A DNA stretch of 64,000 nucleotides, from assembly GCA_963576785.1 (NCBI GenBank), contig OY756141.1, forward strand, positions 1,550,001 to 1,614,000, given 5' to 3'. The translations under genes were made by a program, and so were the position numbers. This DNA comes from Chlorophyllum brunneum (lineage: Eukaryota; Basidiomycota; Agaricomycetes; Agaricales; Agaricaceae). The notes under the pieces are model-generated. The model was not told where the DNA came from. It saw only the letters and a list, made by a program, of their open reading frames with translations, and searched no databases. Positions 1 through 12,325 of this stretch are shown one piece after another (position 1 is the stretch's first letter; each line of letters starts with the position of its first letter).

Positions 1-1877
1 CGAACGTCTCGACTACGAGGCTAAAGAGGGCAACATCACTATCGAGACTCTGCGCGAGCAGAACAGCGATACGACCGTCGAGCTCGAGGCTCTCAAGAAA
101 CAGATCGTTGAATTGAAACTGGCACAGAAGGACACTTCTGCAGATGACAAGGAGAAGCGTAAGCAAGAGAAGATGGCGCTGATGATGGCCAAGTTTGACA
201 CGGTGGGTATTGCTTTCATGACTGTCTCGTAAGGGGTACTTCCGGGCTAACGCCCCGAGTAGCAAGGCGCCTTCTCCGAGAAGGACGAACAATTACGACA
301 GCTTCTCATTAAACTTGATAATATGGATAATGAAGGATCTGGCGCTTTGTCCTCGGAAGATTTGACTGCCATTCGTCGCCAACTTGCAGAAGGGCAGACA
401 GTACTGCGGGAGACTCTTGACAGACTTCGTCAAAGCCAAGAGGAGACTGAGATGGCCGTGAGAAGGAGAGACGAGTTGGATGCGCGGATTGCCCAGCTAG
501 AGGTAGACTATGAGGAGCTACTCGGTAAGTCAGTGAGCTTCGTAATGTTCAAGTCTAATTGACTCTATCACCAACAGAGAAGACTATTCACGACGAAGAG
601 TCTAGCGATGCCGAAACCATGCAGGATTTTAAGGTCTGTTCCTCAGCCATCTGGCCTAGGTTTAGGTTAAGCCTTATTCGCTGCAGAATAAACTTGAAGC
701 TCAATATGCCGCTAAACGAGATGCCCATCTCGGTGAAGTCGCCGATCTCAAACAGCAGCTTGAGATTCGAAGCAATGAGATTCGCACTCTCAATAGTACT
801 ATCGATAGTCTCAAGAGCGTAAATGAAGAGCTCAAGGTAAGGCTTCAATGATTAGCCTATGAATCAAACATAGATGAACAATCACAACAGCGCGCTTTCG
901 CCGTTACATCCGCTGGCATTGAGGGTGGCAAGAATCTCGCTGAGAGCGCCCAAGATCTTGAACGGACAAGGAAGGCAATTAATGTCCAACTTGCGGAGTT
1001 TGATGGTGTCAAGAAATCTCTTATGCGCGATTTGCAAAACCGCTGCGAGAAAGTAGGTTGAATCGGTTCTCTACCGAGTCGGTCTCACAATGGATCCGTG
1101 TAACAGGTCGTGGAACTGGAGATTCAGCTTGACGAAATCAAGGAACAGTATAATAATGTAATTCGCAATAGTAACAGCAAGGCTCAGCAGAAGAAGATGG
1201 CATTCTTGGAACGCAACCTCGAGCAGCTTACTCTCGTTCAGAAACAGGTTTGAAGTGGCTCGATGTCAGTCTAACGCTTTACTTACGTTTTTCACAAAAG
1301 CTGGTGGACCAGAACTCGACGCTTAAGAAGGAAGCCGGCATCGCGGAGCGCAAATTACTTGCTCGTAACGAACGCATCCAAAACCTAGAAGCTCTTCTCC
1401 AGGATGCGGATCGTCGATTATCCGCGCAAAACCAGAAATTCGAGGTGCAACTTCAGGCAGTAAAAGAACGCTTGGACCAGGCTCGGGGTGCGTTTTGTGG
1501 ATTTTACTTGATTAGGAATTCCCAAACTGATAGATGCTCTACAGCTCAAAAGGTTCCTACGACGTCGCCGTTGGGCTTCGGTCGTATTGCAAAACCGTTG
1601 CGAGGCGGAGGTGGGGCAGCGCTGCCATCCACCATGACCCCTGGGCCCTCGGCTGGGCCCAGTCCCTTGGCTCGTGTGCAAAACGAAGAGGCTGGGTAAG
1701 TCCTTTAGCTACTCTGAGTGATATCTCTAACAGGGTTGTGCTGTTAATCTTCTGTTTGATCTAGTGGTATGTTGCCCTTTTCTGCATATTCGTTTATGGC
1801 TAGGCTGTGGTACTGATCCGATTGTTTGTTCTTCCCCAGCGAAACGAGCGTCTTGGTTCTTCAATTCTACACGGTAA
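1..1877 (+). CDS. Kinesin-1 heavy chain, C-terminal part (5' end outside window)
   Basis: This is the stalk and tail of a conventional kinesin, the motor that carries cargo toward microtubule plus ends in hyphae; the motor domain lies upstream of the window. The visible exons encode almost pure heptad coiled coil rich in Glu, Lys, Leu and Gln (for example ERLDYEAKEG at the edge), joined across introns near 206-262, 525-577, 632-682, 836-880, 1051-1107, 1250-1301 and 1489-1550. The tail then has FGRIAKPLRGGGG at about 1576-1614, which contains the IAK autoinhibitory motif typical of kinesin-1 tails, followed by SPLARVQNEEAG. The last exon reads KRASWFFNSTR and stops at 1875-1877, but reaching that frame needs unusual splicing (see findings). 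No cargo-binding light chain is implied, since fungal kinesin-1 works without one. Family assignment is strong. Confidence 0.9.
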
Positions 1878-3370
1878 ATCTGAATAGACTGTTGTCGTAT
1901 CACTTTCTTTTTTGCTTTCCCCTCTCATCTTACTCTTCTCACATACCCGGTTTGTATCTCGCATAGCATTTACTATCATTCTACTCCAGAATGCATTAAT
2001 CGATGGACATGGCTGGCCCTTCGGAAATATAGTTTTGAGTCCCTCATTGGTGGCCACTCACATACAGCCCTACCGATGCCTAATAGTAAACCGAGATCAT
2101 GGCAATGTGGCAATGTGGTAAACTTTTTGAGAAGTTGACGCCGAAATGATAGGCTAGGGTCGTTGCCGCTACCAGGACCCTAACATTACCTGAGTCGAGG
2201 AGCCAATGGAATGATACCTGCAGTTTCTTGACAAAGGCTGGCTGGTAATTCGGCTTAAGAGGCTTCAAGGAGCGTTTTCACGTAACCTAGCGGGAAAATT
2301 TTTATGCCAACAAACATAAACCTTGTTGTTGGCCACTGATTTCTCTGGCACGCCGAGCTCAGGGTGCGAGTTGGCCCGGCCGGGTTCGTTATCTGTGTTC
2401 ATGAGATCGGTGTCATAATTTAGCTCGGCGGCACACGGCTTCCAAGGACGCAGCAACGTTGGTGGAAATGCCAGTAGCCGTGGGTTGCCACGCAGTGTCA
2501 AGGTTACATTCACTTTCATAAAAAGTTTGGAATGAAGTGTAGCCTTCTTAAGGAGTGGCAACAGGTGTGAGAAAATAGAAGGATTGACAAGAGTGTGAGC
2601 TTCTACTGCTTCTGGGATTGACTGCCGCTTGCGAGGCCTTCGCATTACGTCATTGATGCGCTATACGAAGCGGAAGGAAGGTTACTGGGAGGCCGAAAAC
2701 GTGTATGAGCGGTATTTCCAGCATGATCTGAGAAGATTTTCAACGCTCGGACCGTGCAGCGGACGAAGGCCGTCACAATTACCAAGCCAAGGAGCGGGTG
2801 TTTGTCCGTGCTTGCTTTCAGATTCAACGGGGACCTGAAAATAGATCAAGATCTAATTCAGATGTGCATTAGCTTATTTGGTCAGGTTGAAACCCGATTA
2901 TAATTTTTATTCATATTTCCTGGAAAAAGCCCCGTTATGGTGGTTTAATTCCGTTCGACGCCTCGTCTTCCTGAATGGAGACTTGGAGTGACTGTTTGTG
3001 CTAAGGGTCCCGGACTTCTTCTCCCTGTTTTTGGTGGTGGATGTTCGTTCGTCCTCCACACTCCTCTCATCCCTTCCACTCTGTCCAGTCCTCTGTACCT
3101 CGGCAGCCATATACCACTAGTAGCCTTGTAAGTTCTCGTGTCAGCGCGTCATGGTATTTACTGAGCATCGTGTCGTGCTTTGCACACCGACACTCTATTC
3201 ATAATCATGTCTTCCACATGCCTCGTTATGCAGGATAATCTTGCTATATCCATTGTTTCCTCGACCACCATATTTGCTCTGCATAATCTTCGTCCTAGTG
3301 AGCGCCTTTTATATTCCAGCCACACGCTCCTCGCTCATTGATCTCAGCCTAATCATAATTGTTCTACAAA
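1878..3370. other. Intergenic region, kinesin to Pumilio
   Basis: About 1.5 kb with no convincing gene. The longest open frame (2265-2645, minus) has no recognisable family feature. The last 350 bases are pyrimidine-rich and probably hold the promoter and 5' leader of the Pumilio gene, whose ATG follows the A-rich context TCTACAAA. Confidence 0.5.
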
Positions 3371-6317
3371 ATGTCTACCGTCAGTTCTCGTAACCCGTCT
3401 GGTTCCACGAATCCTTCTAGGAACCACTCGCCTTCTCGTTCGCCAACTAATGTAAGCAAAGCGCCTGGTATTAACCGTGAGATTATTAATGAGTGTTTTC
3501 TAGACTCAAACACAACGATTAATCAATCCTAGTGGCTCGTACGGCGTTGGTGGTAACCTCAGTGGACTGAAAAGTTTGAACTCGGGATGGCAGGTAGGCG
3601 TCGGTAGCCTCGATTCATGGCTCGGGGTTGAGTTCCTTCCATTTCAGGTTTGGTCTGGCTCTCATCCGAGAAACACACCTGGGTCGTCTGTCGCAAGTGT
3701 CCATGAGGTTTCACCCCCTCGCGGTGACGCTACACAACGCGGCAGTCTTACCGAGTGGACTTCCTTGTCAAGACCTGCAACTAGCAGGAGCTGGGACGAG
3801 GTGCATGACCACGTCAGGCTGGTATGCATATCATGTATCTCGCTCGTCTTTGGTTTTTAAACCCGGATATTAGGACTCGGCTACGAAGGCTAGGCAGGCA
3901 GCTATCGGACAAACGGGGGCTTTATCGATTCCTCGAATTGTGAGTGGACGTGCGTACCACGGCGTCCCATTCGGAAGCTAAAGGGTTTTTAGGAACAAAC
4001 GTTGGTCTTGAAAAACGGTCAGGAGTTCTAATGAACTGTTTCATTGTCCGCCATACTGATAGCTTATAAAGGACTAGTTTCTCCGACCCGCCCGTATGGC
4101 CCGGGGTATCAAAAGTCACCCGTTGCTGCGACCTTCGACGCGCTACAGACTGCGAGAAGGTCCCCTAATGTTGATGAGCTCAGTTCGGCTATGAGGGGTA
4201 TGGCAGTTGAAGACGATCATGATCTTCAGCGCCAGGCTGCACTGAATCTACAGTCACGAAACCATTTTCCATCTTCAACTCCTATATCCTATACATCATT
4301 CCCTCAACCGGATTATAATTCTCAATATCAAGCATCGCGGGAGTCTTTTTCCGACAGCCCGTTCAGCTATGATCCTTATCGTATGAATTCTGACCCCCCA
4401 GCGTACACTTCCCCTTCAATAATTAATGGCACTCCACCAGCAATTTATCCTAATCTCTCACCACTGGATCTTCATCGCCGACCGGGATTCCTCTACGATT
4501 ATCTTGTTAATCCGAGACCACCGGCGCCACAGTTTTATTACCCTAATCAAGGTTTATTGTATGGCCCTCCTGGACCTTCTCCCCTGGGAACACCACAAAT
4601 GTTACCACCCGGCAATTTTTCCAGTGCCGACAAAGTAGAGCTACAGGTGGGTCGGAATGCTACTTTCCAGGAGTGGGCTAACCTGCTAGCCAGTATCCCA
4701 CAATAGCTACACCCATGCTTACCCCTATGGCGTCCCTCATTCCGCCCTCGAACGCCAACTTTGGTTCGATGGACTCGAACCCCACTCATCTTGCCCCGTT
4801 TGCTACACCTCACATGTCACAGTTCGTCCCGATGACTCCTGTTTACTCCAGTGGTGTGCTTGCCTATCCAAGTAACCTCCGACTTACTTCGATAGTCCGA
4901 AGTAATCTATTAGAGGAATTTCGGACTCGGAAGTCTCGAAAATGGGAACTGACCGTGAGTTGGGTTTTATCTTGGGCTTCGGTTTTTAATTCAGAATTAG
5001 GACATTGTTGGACACGTCGTTGAATTCAGCACCGATCAGTACGGCTCGCGGTTCATTCAGACCAAACTAGAAGGTGCTGGTCTCGAGAAGATTAGGGGTG
5101 TCTATGATGAGATTGTTCCAACATACACTATGAAGCTCATGCAAGATGTTTTTGGCAATTATGTAAGTTCTGATCACAGCCAGGGACATCGATCGTTTAC
5201 TAGTTTCCTCTTTAGGTAATCCAAAAATTGATGGATTTCGGTACACAAGACCAACGGACTGGTTTGGCGCGTATTGTTGAAAATGAGATTGTTGATCTGT
5301 CGTTGAATGTATATGGCTGTCGTGTTGTTCAAAAGGTCGGTTATACTGTTATGTTTTCTGGCCTTGTTGACACTGGAAAATGACAGGTCATTGAGTTGTG
5401 CACTGCGGAACAGCAAACTCAGCTTGTTCGCACAATAGAGCCTCATGTGCTAACAGTGGTCAAAGATACTAATGGTAATCATGTACGTTGGCATTTTGGG
5501 GCTGCAAAATTAGCCTGGTCTGATTTCTTTTGCAGGTGATCCAGAAGTTTGTCATGACGGTCCCACCTGAGCGTCTCTCCTTCTTGAGGGCCTTCCGTGA
5601 TGCCGCGCGCCAGCTTGCTGTTCACCCGTACGGTTGTCGCGTCTTGCAGAGGTGTCTAGAATATCTGCCCAACGACTATTGTCGTGGCATGATTGACGAG
5701 CTTCATGGCATCGCAGATAACTTAATGCAGGATCAATTTGGAGTTAGCATCTTCTGCTTCTGCTTCTCTTGTCTTGCATTTATTGACTGGTTCGTTAGAA
5801 TTACGTGGTGCAGTACGTTTTGCAACATGGTCAGCCCCGCGACTGCGTGATCATCGCTACACAAATGAGGGGGCTTGTGTTGAAGATGTCTCGACATAAA
5901 TTTGCTTCGAATGTTGTTGAAAAGGTTTTGGTTCATGCAGATCCAGAAATTAGGCAAAAGTTGGTGGACGAGATTCTGGACATTGAACATGGGGTCGATC
6001 CCGTTCATGCTATGATGATGGATGCCTATGGCAGTAAGTGGAGTCTTCATATCTTACCCCCTCGCTGTACTTAACCATTTCCTAGATTATGTTATCCAGA
6101 CCGCGCTCAACCAAGTCGAAGGCGAGCAGAAGGAGTTGCTCTATACCCGTGTTAGGTCGCATCTTATGTCCATTAAACGAGAGCCCAGGCCTAAGATAGA
6201 GCCAAAACATATTGTTGCCAGTAGGTGATCTTCCATTAGTCTTAAGTCCGATTGTACTTATATTTTTCAGTTGAGAGGCTCCTATTCGGTGATAATTGTG
6301 ACTCCAATGGAGTATGA
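3371..6317 (+). CDS. Pumilio/PUF-family RNA-binding protein
   Basis: This cytoplasmic protein binds 3' UTRs and controls mRNA decay, translation or localisation; fungal Puf3 relatives act on mitochondrial-protein mRNAs. The start at 3371 opens [11 protein letters not shown], and a long Ser/Pro/Tyr/Asn-rich N-terminal half follows, made of several short exons. The PUM homology domain begins at about 4890 with the typical [18 protein letters not shown]. Eight repeats can be read in order by their base-contact helices: YGSRFIQ, FGNYVIQ, YGCRVVQ, NGNHVIQ, YGCRVLQ, FGNYVVQ, FASNVVE and YGNYVIQ. By the standard PUF code this predicts UGUAUAUA, the classic Pumilio/Puf3 element. The protein ends in a short tail after [10 protein letters not shown], spliced at about 6223-6270 to [14 protein letters not shown] and a stop. 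Several introns sit inside repeats, so individual open frames look broken. Family assignment is very secure; the exact orthologue within the PUF family is less so. Confidence 0.93.
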
Positions 6318-6687
6318 CCATCATAAATGATACCTGATGCTTCGTATAATTTCTCGGAAATCTATTGTAGTGGAGTTAGTTTGAATTTTTCTAGTGCTTC
6401 ACTATGTTTACCTTCGCATTCCATACGTTTTTAGTCGTACATGCAACTCACCCTGTTGGACCTTGGTCTTCCTTGGATTGGCATCTTCGCTCACAGTACC
6501 TGTCATTCGCTATACATTTATCGTTTTACTAGTTGACCCCGAACACATGATTATTCCGAGCCCGTGACGTGTCGAGTTCCCAAAGTAGGCCAAATAACGG
6601 CTTGAAGACCGTGAGTTTGGGTTCTGAACTACCTCTTTCCTTTAACATTCCGGTTCTCTGCTTTATCTTTGCCATACTCATTGCATC
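6318..6687. promoter_or_regulatory. Pumilio terminator and SEC16 promoter region
   Basis: This 370-base gap lies between two same-strand genes. I see no RNA gene or open frame of interest. It should hold the 3' end of the Pumilio transcript and the SEC16 promoter, but I cannot point to a specific element. Confidence 0.4.
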
Positions 6688-9600
6688 ATGAGCGGTACGG
6701 AGGCCGCAGCTTCGCTGTTTGGTTCTGGGGACTCGTCGTCCGACCCATTTGCGACACTCGGAACGGAATTGGACCAAGAAGCATCGGATGACCCCTTCGC
6801 CGGAATCGACGTTGACATCTCAACGCAGTCTACAACAATAAATATTTTCGACGACTCCAGCGACCAACAAATGCCATCAAATAACACCGCAGACGCGATT
6901 CAAAATCAACCGACAGCGCCAGCCTATGGTTACCCCTCCGATCATTATACTCCCGCTCACAGTGCCAGCGGGACTTCAGAGCCTCATGGAGTGTACGGGA
7001 CACCCTCACAGTGGAACAGCAGCCGGTCATACTACGGTGCAACCACTACGAGTAATTTTCTGTATTCTATGGTCACGATCTTCTATGCTAATGTCATGTA
7101 CAGGTAGTACTTCGTATAGTGGCCCTCAATATGTACCTCCCGCTCCTTATGATCCATACGGCCCCACCCAGAGTTTGAATTATGCTCCTTCGCCGAGTTA
7201 CCAACCCTCTGCACCACAATCATCTCCCCTTCCCTACCCTGGGAATCAAACGTCTACTTATGACGTTCGCAATGCACCCGACCCATATACTTCCCCTCAG
7301 CCAGTGACCCAGCCTTCCTACACCCCGCATAATTCTCATGTCTCAACAACGAACGGAAAACCCAGCGTGTCAGCGTATGAGCCACCTTATACTATTCCTC
7401 AGGCTTCTTCATATGCTTCACCGCCACCACCTCCGAAGGCTTCGTTGGCGACAGTACCTTCCCCACCGGTCCCAACGACGACTCAAGTCACGAGGCCCAA
7501 AATTTCCAACGCGTATGATCCGCCCTTTCTTGTAACGTCCTACAGCCGACGAAATGTTTCTGGGCCAGCGAAATTAGGAGCAGTACAAGCCACACCTGCT
7601 CATTCCGCTTATGCCGCATACCAATCTACTACTCCACCCCCGCTTCCGCCTCCACCCCCGCGCGCTCCTGTATCATCAGGATATACACCCCTTCAACCCA
7701 TTATCCAGGCACCTAATTACAGCCCGGCTTATGTTGCCCTTCCAACGGAACCCCGCTCTGCGCAGAGTGTCTGGATTGAGGAGGACACTATCTCGTCGAC
7801 TTTGCCACAGCATCACGCTCAGCTCAATTACAACTCAAGTGTCTCGCCACATCATTCGCAACCTGAACCCCATACACTAACCGTTGATGCAACATCGCAA
7901 TCTCAGCAGACACATGGGGATTCAATTGGTCCACGGTCTGGTCCTCAAATCTCCGTTGCGAATCGTACATCCTCGGAGGCGGAATCTGGAGCTGAAGTTT
8001 TCGAACAAGTCAGTCGACAAGAAAGCCAGACCGACCTCGAGGAGTACGTGACAGTATCTTCGCCTAAGTCACAATCATCCCCCGCTCCTGTGGTTCCTCC
8101 AGCCCCTTCGTACGCATTGTCTATGAGTCCGAAATTCAATCAATTACCCGGTGTATCCGCAACCAGTCTGCAGAAACCATTCAAAGTCTTGTCCCCTCCC
8201 ACACGTAAAAGGAGTCATGACCTTGGACGTACTTCAAGTCCTCAACAGAGCCTGCGCCCTACCCCAACTTCTCCTGTGTATGCCCCATCCAGTTCCCTTC
8301 GTGCATCCCCGGAACCCTGCAAGAACTCAGTTGGGAGTGCCGACTACATACCTAGAGCAAGAACCACTTCTCCAGGTGCTGATACAGTAAACCCGTACGC
8401 CCCACCCAAAGGTCCTGCTATACGATCCAAATCAGCTTTCATTGCCTCTCTCGATCGATTAAGCTCCCCAGAGTCGTCTTCGCATCCTGGTTACGATCGG
8501 TACGCACCTCGAGGCGTACGGGTCGCTAATATCTACGGCGCTGAAAGAACAGGATCGCCAAGTTCGTTCTCTACGCGTTCGTCTGATGGTCGCCAAAGCA
8601 CCACACAGCCCTCCTCTTACTTACCCCCTGTCTCCGAGTCTCCATACATTCCTACTTCTCTTTCACAAGACCCAACTTCCACCCTAGGTGCTCCCCCTCA
8701 ACGTAGTCCGAGTATTCGACCTTTGCCGCCGCCCGGGTATGGACAATCGCCTTATGGGTACAGCTCCGAGTCATCACCTCCCCAGGAAACTAATATAAGG
8801 TCAACAATTACCCCTTACGCACCCTCACCCTCTCTCTTAGGAGCAAACGATCCACTTGGGCGCACCTCAGTGCGGATCCCGGTAGTCAGCTTTGGCTTCG
8901 GTGGTAAATTCGTCACATGCTTCCACAACCAAAGCATGTTAAATACAGGCTTCGATGTTGCTCTGTCGTCGCGAACCTCTACTAAAGTCAAGTTGCAAAG
9001 CTGGACGAAATTGGTCCCCGAATCTGCTTTGATGTCGACGGCTTCTTTCCCTGGTCCTTTACACGCTGACCCTGGGCCTCCCAGCACTGGAATTATGAAG
9101 GCGACCACCGCAAACCAGGCAAAGACAAAGAAAACACAACTTGACAAGTACCTTTCTGAACGCATGCAAGAAACAGCGCAGGGTCTGAGCTATCTGCACG
9201 GTGGAAGTGTTGAGAAGCGTATGGCGGAAGGGAAGTTGGTTCTCGTGAAGTTGTTGAAGATTATGATCGAGAACGACGGCCGCCTACTTGGAACGTAAGT
9301 CCTCTTTTTGATGACGAGGTTCTTCGGTTAACGTTTTGAAAAGGCCTCAGTTAGATTCTGCTGTCCGAGCTGCGCTGGTTCCTAGGCTGGAGGGCCTGGT
9401 GTCAGGCAACGACACAGGGCCTCATTTCACCTCCACTGCCGATGCAGCTGCACTCCATTCAGACCCTTCCTACGGATCTCTAGGAACCGGAGCCGACGCG
9501 ACACCAATATCGGTGACCACCCTTCGAGCACCTGCACTGGATAAGATTGAGGAATTGCTTCTTCGCGGTGAACGTCGGCAGGCGTGTCATTACGCTCTTG

Positions 9601-12130
9601 ATGAGAAGCTGTGGGCTCATGCCATGGTGATTGCCAGTAGCATTGACAAAGAGGTTTGGAAGGAAGTTGTCGGCGAGTTTGTCAGGGCTGAACTCGGAGT
9701 CAAAGGGGAGACCAGTTTTGCATTGACTGGTCGTATCGATGCCCCGACTATCAACGGACGAGAAGGTCTTCGGGTGGCATATAGTTTGTTTTCTGGACAA
9801 GGAGCAGCTGCAGGTACGAATCCCTCATTAACATTGGTGGCGGTGATCTGATAACATCACTCTATTTAGTACAAGAATTAGTACCCAAAAGCATTTTGGC
9901 GAAAGCGAGCGGCCGCTTGCCTGTTCACACATCAACCGTGCCAGCGTCAACCTTATCCCAGCTCACTCCTAGAACCCCCAACTTCACCATCCCGATGGCT
10001 GGTGCCAAAATCCCCCCCGAGTCCTTATCAAAATGGGCAGAAACCGCTGCAATGATGATATCATCACCGCTCACGAATGACGTATCTGCAGCGCTAACTG
10101 GTCTTGGAGATCAACTCATGACCAATGGCTGGCTGGAGGCTGCCCATGTCTGGTACGTGACAGAATACCTGTCCATCTAGAAGGCTTCTCATACCTTGTA
10201 GTTACCTGCTTTCACCTCAGACTGCGCCCTTGGGTGGTGTCGGTAACCCTGTTGCTCGAATAATACTATTAGGCTCCAAGAGCCCCGCCACTGTGCCGAC
10301 ATTCTCAAGGGATCCCGATTCGATCATATTCACTGAGATTTTGGAATATGCTTTAGCAAATGTCTCTATTCCCAAAGGCCAAGAACCGAACCATGGTATC
10401 CCACACTTACAAGCCTATCGTTTGATTCGCGCTTTCGCCGCAGCGGAGTCCGGCGATCTTGGCCTTGCTAGCAGGTTCGCCCTATTCCCTGACTTCGCTC
10501 GCAACGATCTTAACTTTAGTCCAGGTACTGTGAGGCCATCACAGCCTCCCTTGTCCGGGGGTCTCCTTACTTTACGCCAGTTATGCTTGAACAGCTCAAG
10601 GGCCTTTCTGATCGGCTCTCTGGCGTTTCTAACTCGGATAAGCCAAATTCATGGATGGCGGGAAAGATATCAAAGCCAAGTCTTGACACGATCGGAGGGT
10701 GGCTTGAAGGAAGATTTACTAAGCTGGTTACTGGCGACTCTGACAGCCCATCATCGCCTCAGGAAGAGGCCACGAAGACGGATAACCAGAGTTTCACGGG
10801 CCCGTTCGCTCACTACAATACCATATCCTCGACAACTAGTTCCGCAAGATCGTCGCCTGCGCCCAATTTCGTAACGCCTCCATACGCCTTGCCACCGAGG
10901 ACTGAATCTGCAATGTCGAACAAGGCGTTATATGGGTACGGAATTGATAGATCGTTGTCCGCGATGGAGCCCACCAGGCGGACTTCGCCTGCTCCTGCGC
11001 CACAAGATCTATCCGCTAACGCCATCGTGACATCGTTCCCCCCTATCCAGACGCAGTTGAGTAACGGGAATAGTTACTCAAATGGTTATAGTCCCGGATC
11101 AGACTTACAGACGCCGAAACCATCCCATCATGATGATGCAGGCGGTGATACAAATGCACAGGAGGTTACATGGTGGGGATCTTCTAGGTATGGGGACGTT
11201 GGGAAGACTCCAACGGCGGCATATTTCGAGAAGGTTGAAGATAGAGAAGGAGGGACAAACCCAAATGGGTTTTTTTCACCGATGGCGAGCCAGACGTTTA
11301 CGATTGCACCTCAGTCGTCCACATCTTCGTCCAGGCAACCGTCATCATATGAGGATGCCGAAGATGACGATCTGGGCCTGGGAAATAGCGCAAACAAGAA
11401 AAGAAAAGAACCAGTAGTAGAAACTGGTGGACAGGAGACTGAGCCCACTACCTCCCCTGTGAAAGAGGAGAAGAAGCCTGGTATGTTCCCAAAATTTGTA
11501 CAATATATCACTTCTAATCATCGCCTCTTAGAAGCCCAACCAACCCAATCTTCAGGATGGTTCTCTCGCTGGTGGAGGCGTGAGAATACTTCGGGAGGAC
11601 CAGTCAAGGCCAGCCTGGGTGAGGAAAGTACATTCTACTACGACAAAGACCTCCAACGCTGGGTCAACAAGAAGGTAGGCCAAGAGTTTTTTTGGCCAAA
11701 TTCCACTACCACTGATATAATTGACACGTCTTATTCCTATTTTTAGGCAGATGCAGAGGCACCTAAGCCAACGTCGTCATTGCCACCTCCCCGAGCACAA
11801 ACAGCATCGCCAGCGATGTCGGGACCGAAGCCACCAAGTTCTGGAGCAAACGGAATGGCTAATGGAAATGAGCTCGGTGCAAGACCGGCGAGTGCAGTCG
11901 ATTTGACGTCTCCGCCGACAAATAAAACGGCGATGCGCGTGAGGTCCAATCTAGCCCCGCCTGGATTGGATTCAGCGCCACCCACCCCAACGGGTACGAG
12001 ATTGACCCCCGGAGGTGCTACTGGGACAACCCCACCCCCAAGTAGACCGAAGAGTCAGGCATCGCAGAAGAGGAATATTAGGAGTCGGTACGTGGATGTG
12101 TTTGCGCAGGAGGGTGGGAGTGGACCTTGA
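6688..12130 (+). CDS. SEC16: SEC16, scaffold of ER exit sites for COPII vesicles
   Basis: Sec16 is a large peripheral ER membrane protein that organises COPII coat assembly with Sec13, Sec23/24 and Sar1. I read eight exons: 6688-7051, 7104-9294, 9344-9813, 9870-10152, 10202-10474, 10525-11480, 11532-11674 and 11747-12130. They join in phase to about 1,687 residues. The first ~800 residues are disordered and rich in Pro, Ser, Tyr and Gln. The central conserved ancestral coatomer element follows, with LLLRGERRQACHYALDEKLW and then WKEVVGEFVRAEL; AHVCYLLS is made by the exon 4/5 join and ALARRYCEAITASL-like helices by the exon 5/6 join. The C-terminal region has GWFSRWWRR and a GEESTFYYDKDLQRWVNKK segment, the usual Sec23-interacting end. 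The start follows CATTGCATC and begins MSGTEAAASLFG. The upstream neighbour is on the same strand; the downstream OST3 converges. Identification is very secure. Confidence 0.93.
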
Positions 12131-12325
12131 ATAGTTAGGTTGGATGAGTGGTGATGGATGTATGTGATGATTTATTCGGTGTATTATGACTTTCCCTCAC
12201 TGGTTGACTTGATGTCTCTGGCACTCGCTATGTCACGTATGAGTAGCAAAGATAGCACGTTTTATTTATAACATAGAGGTTTTCTCGCTCCAATATAGGC
12301 TTCAGTACACGGTTGTTTAGGAAGA
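12131..12325. terminator. Convergent 3' ends of SEC16 and OST3
   Basis: A 195-base A/T-richer spacer between two facing genes. It must contain both polyadenylation regions. No further structure is visible. Confidence 0.4.

Noticed and set aside
2265..2645. 126-codon minus-strand frame between kinesin and Pumilio
   Set aside because: No family features, composition unlike neighbouring coding DNA, and no plausible splice partners.
10475..10524. Possible frameshift in SEC16
   Set aside because: A 50-base GT-AG intron restores the conserved RYCEAITASL reading, so no lesion is needed.
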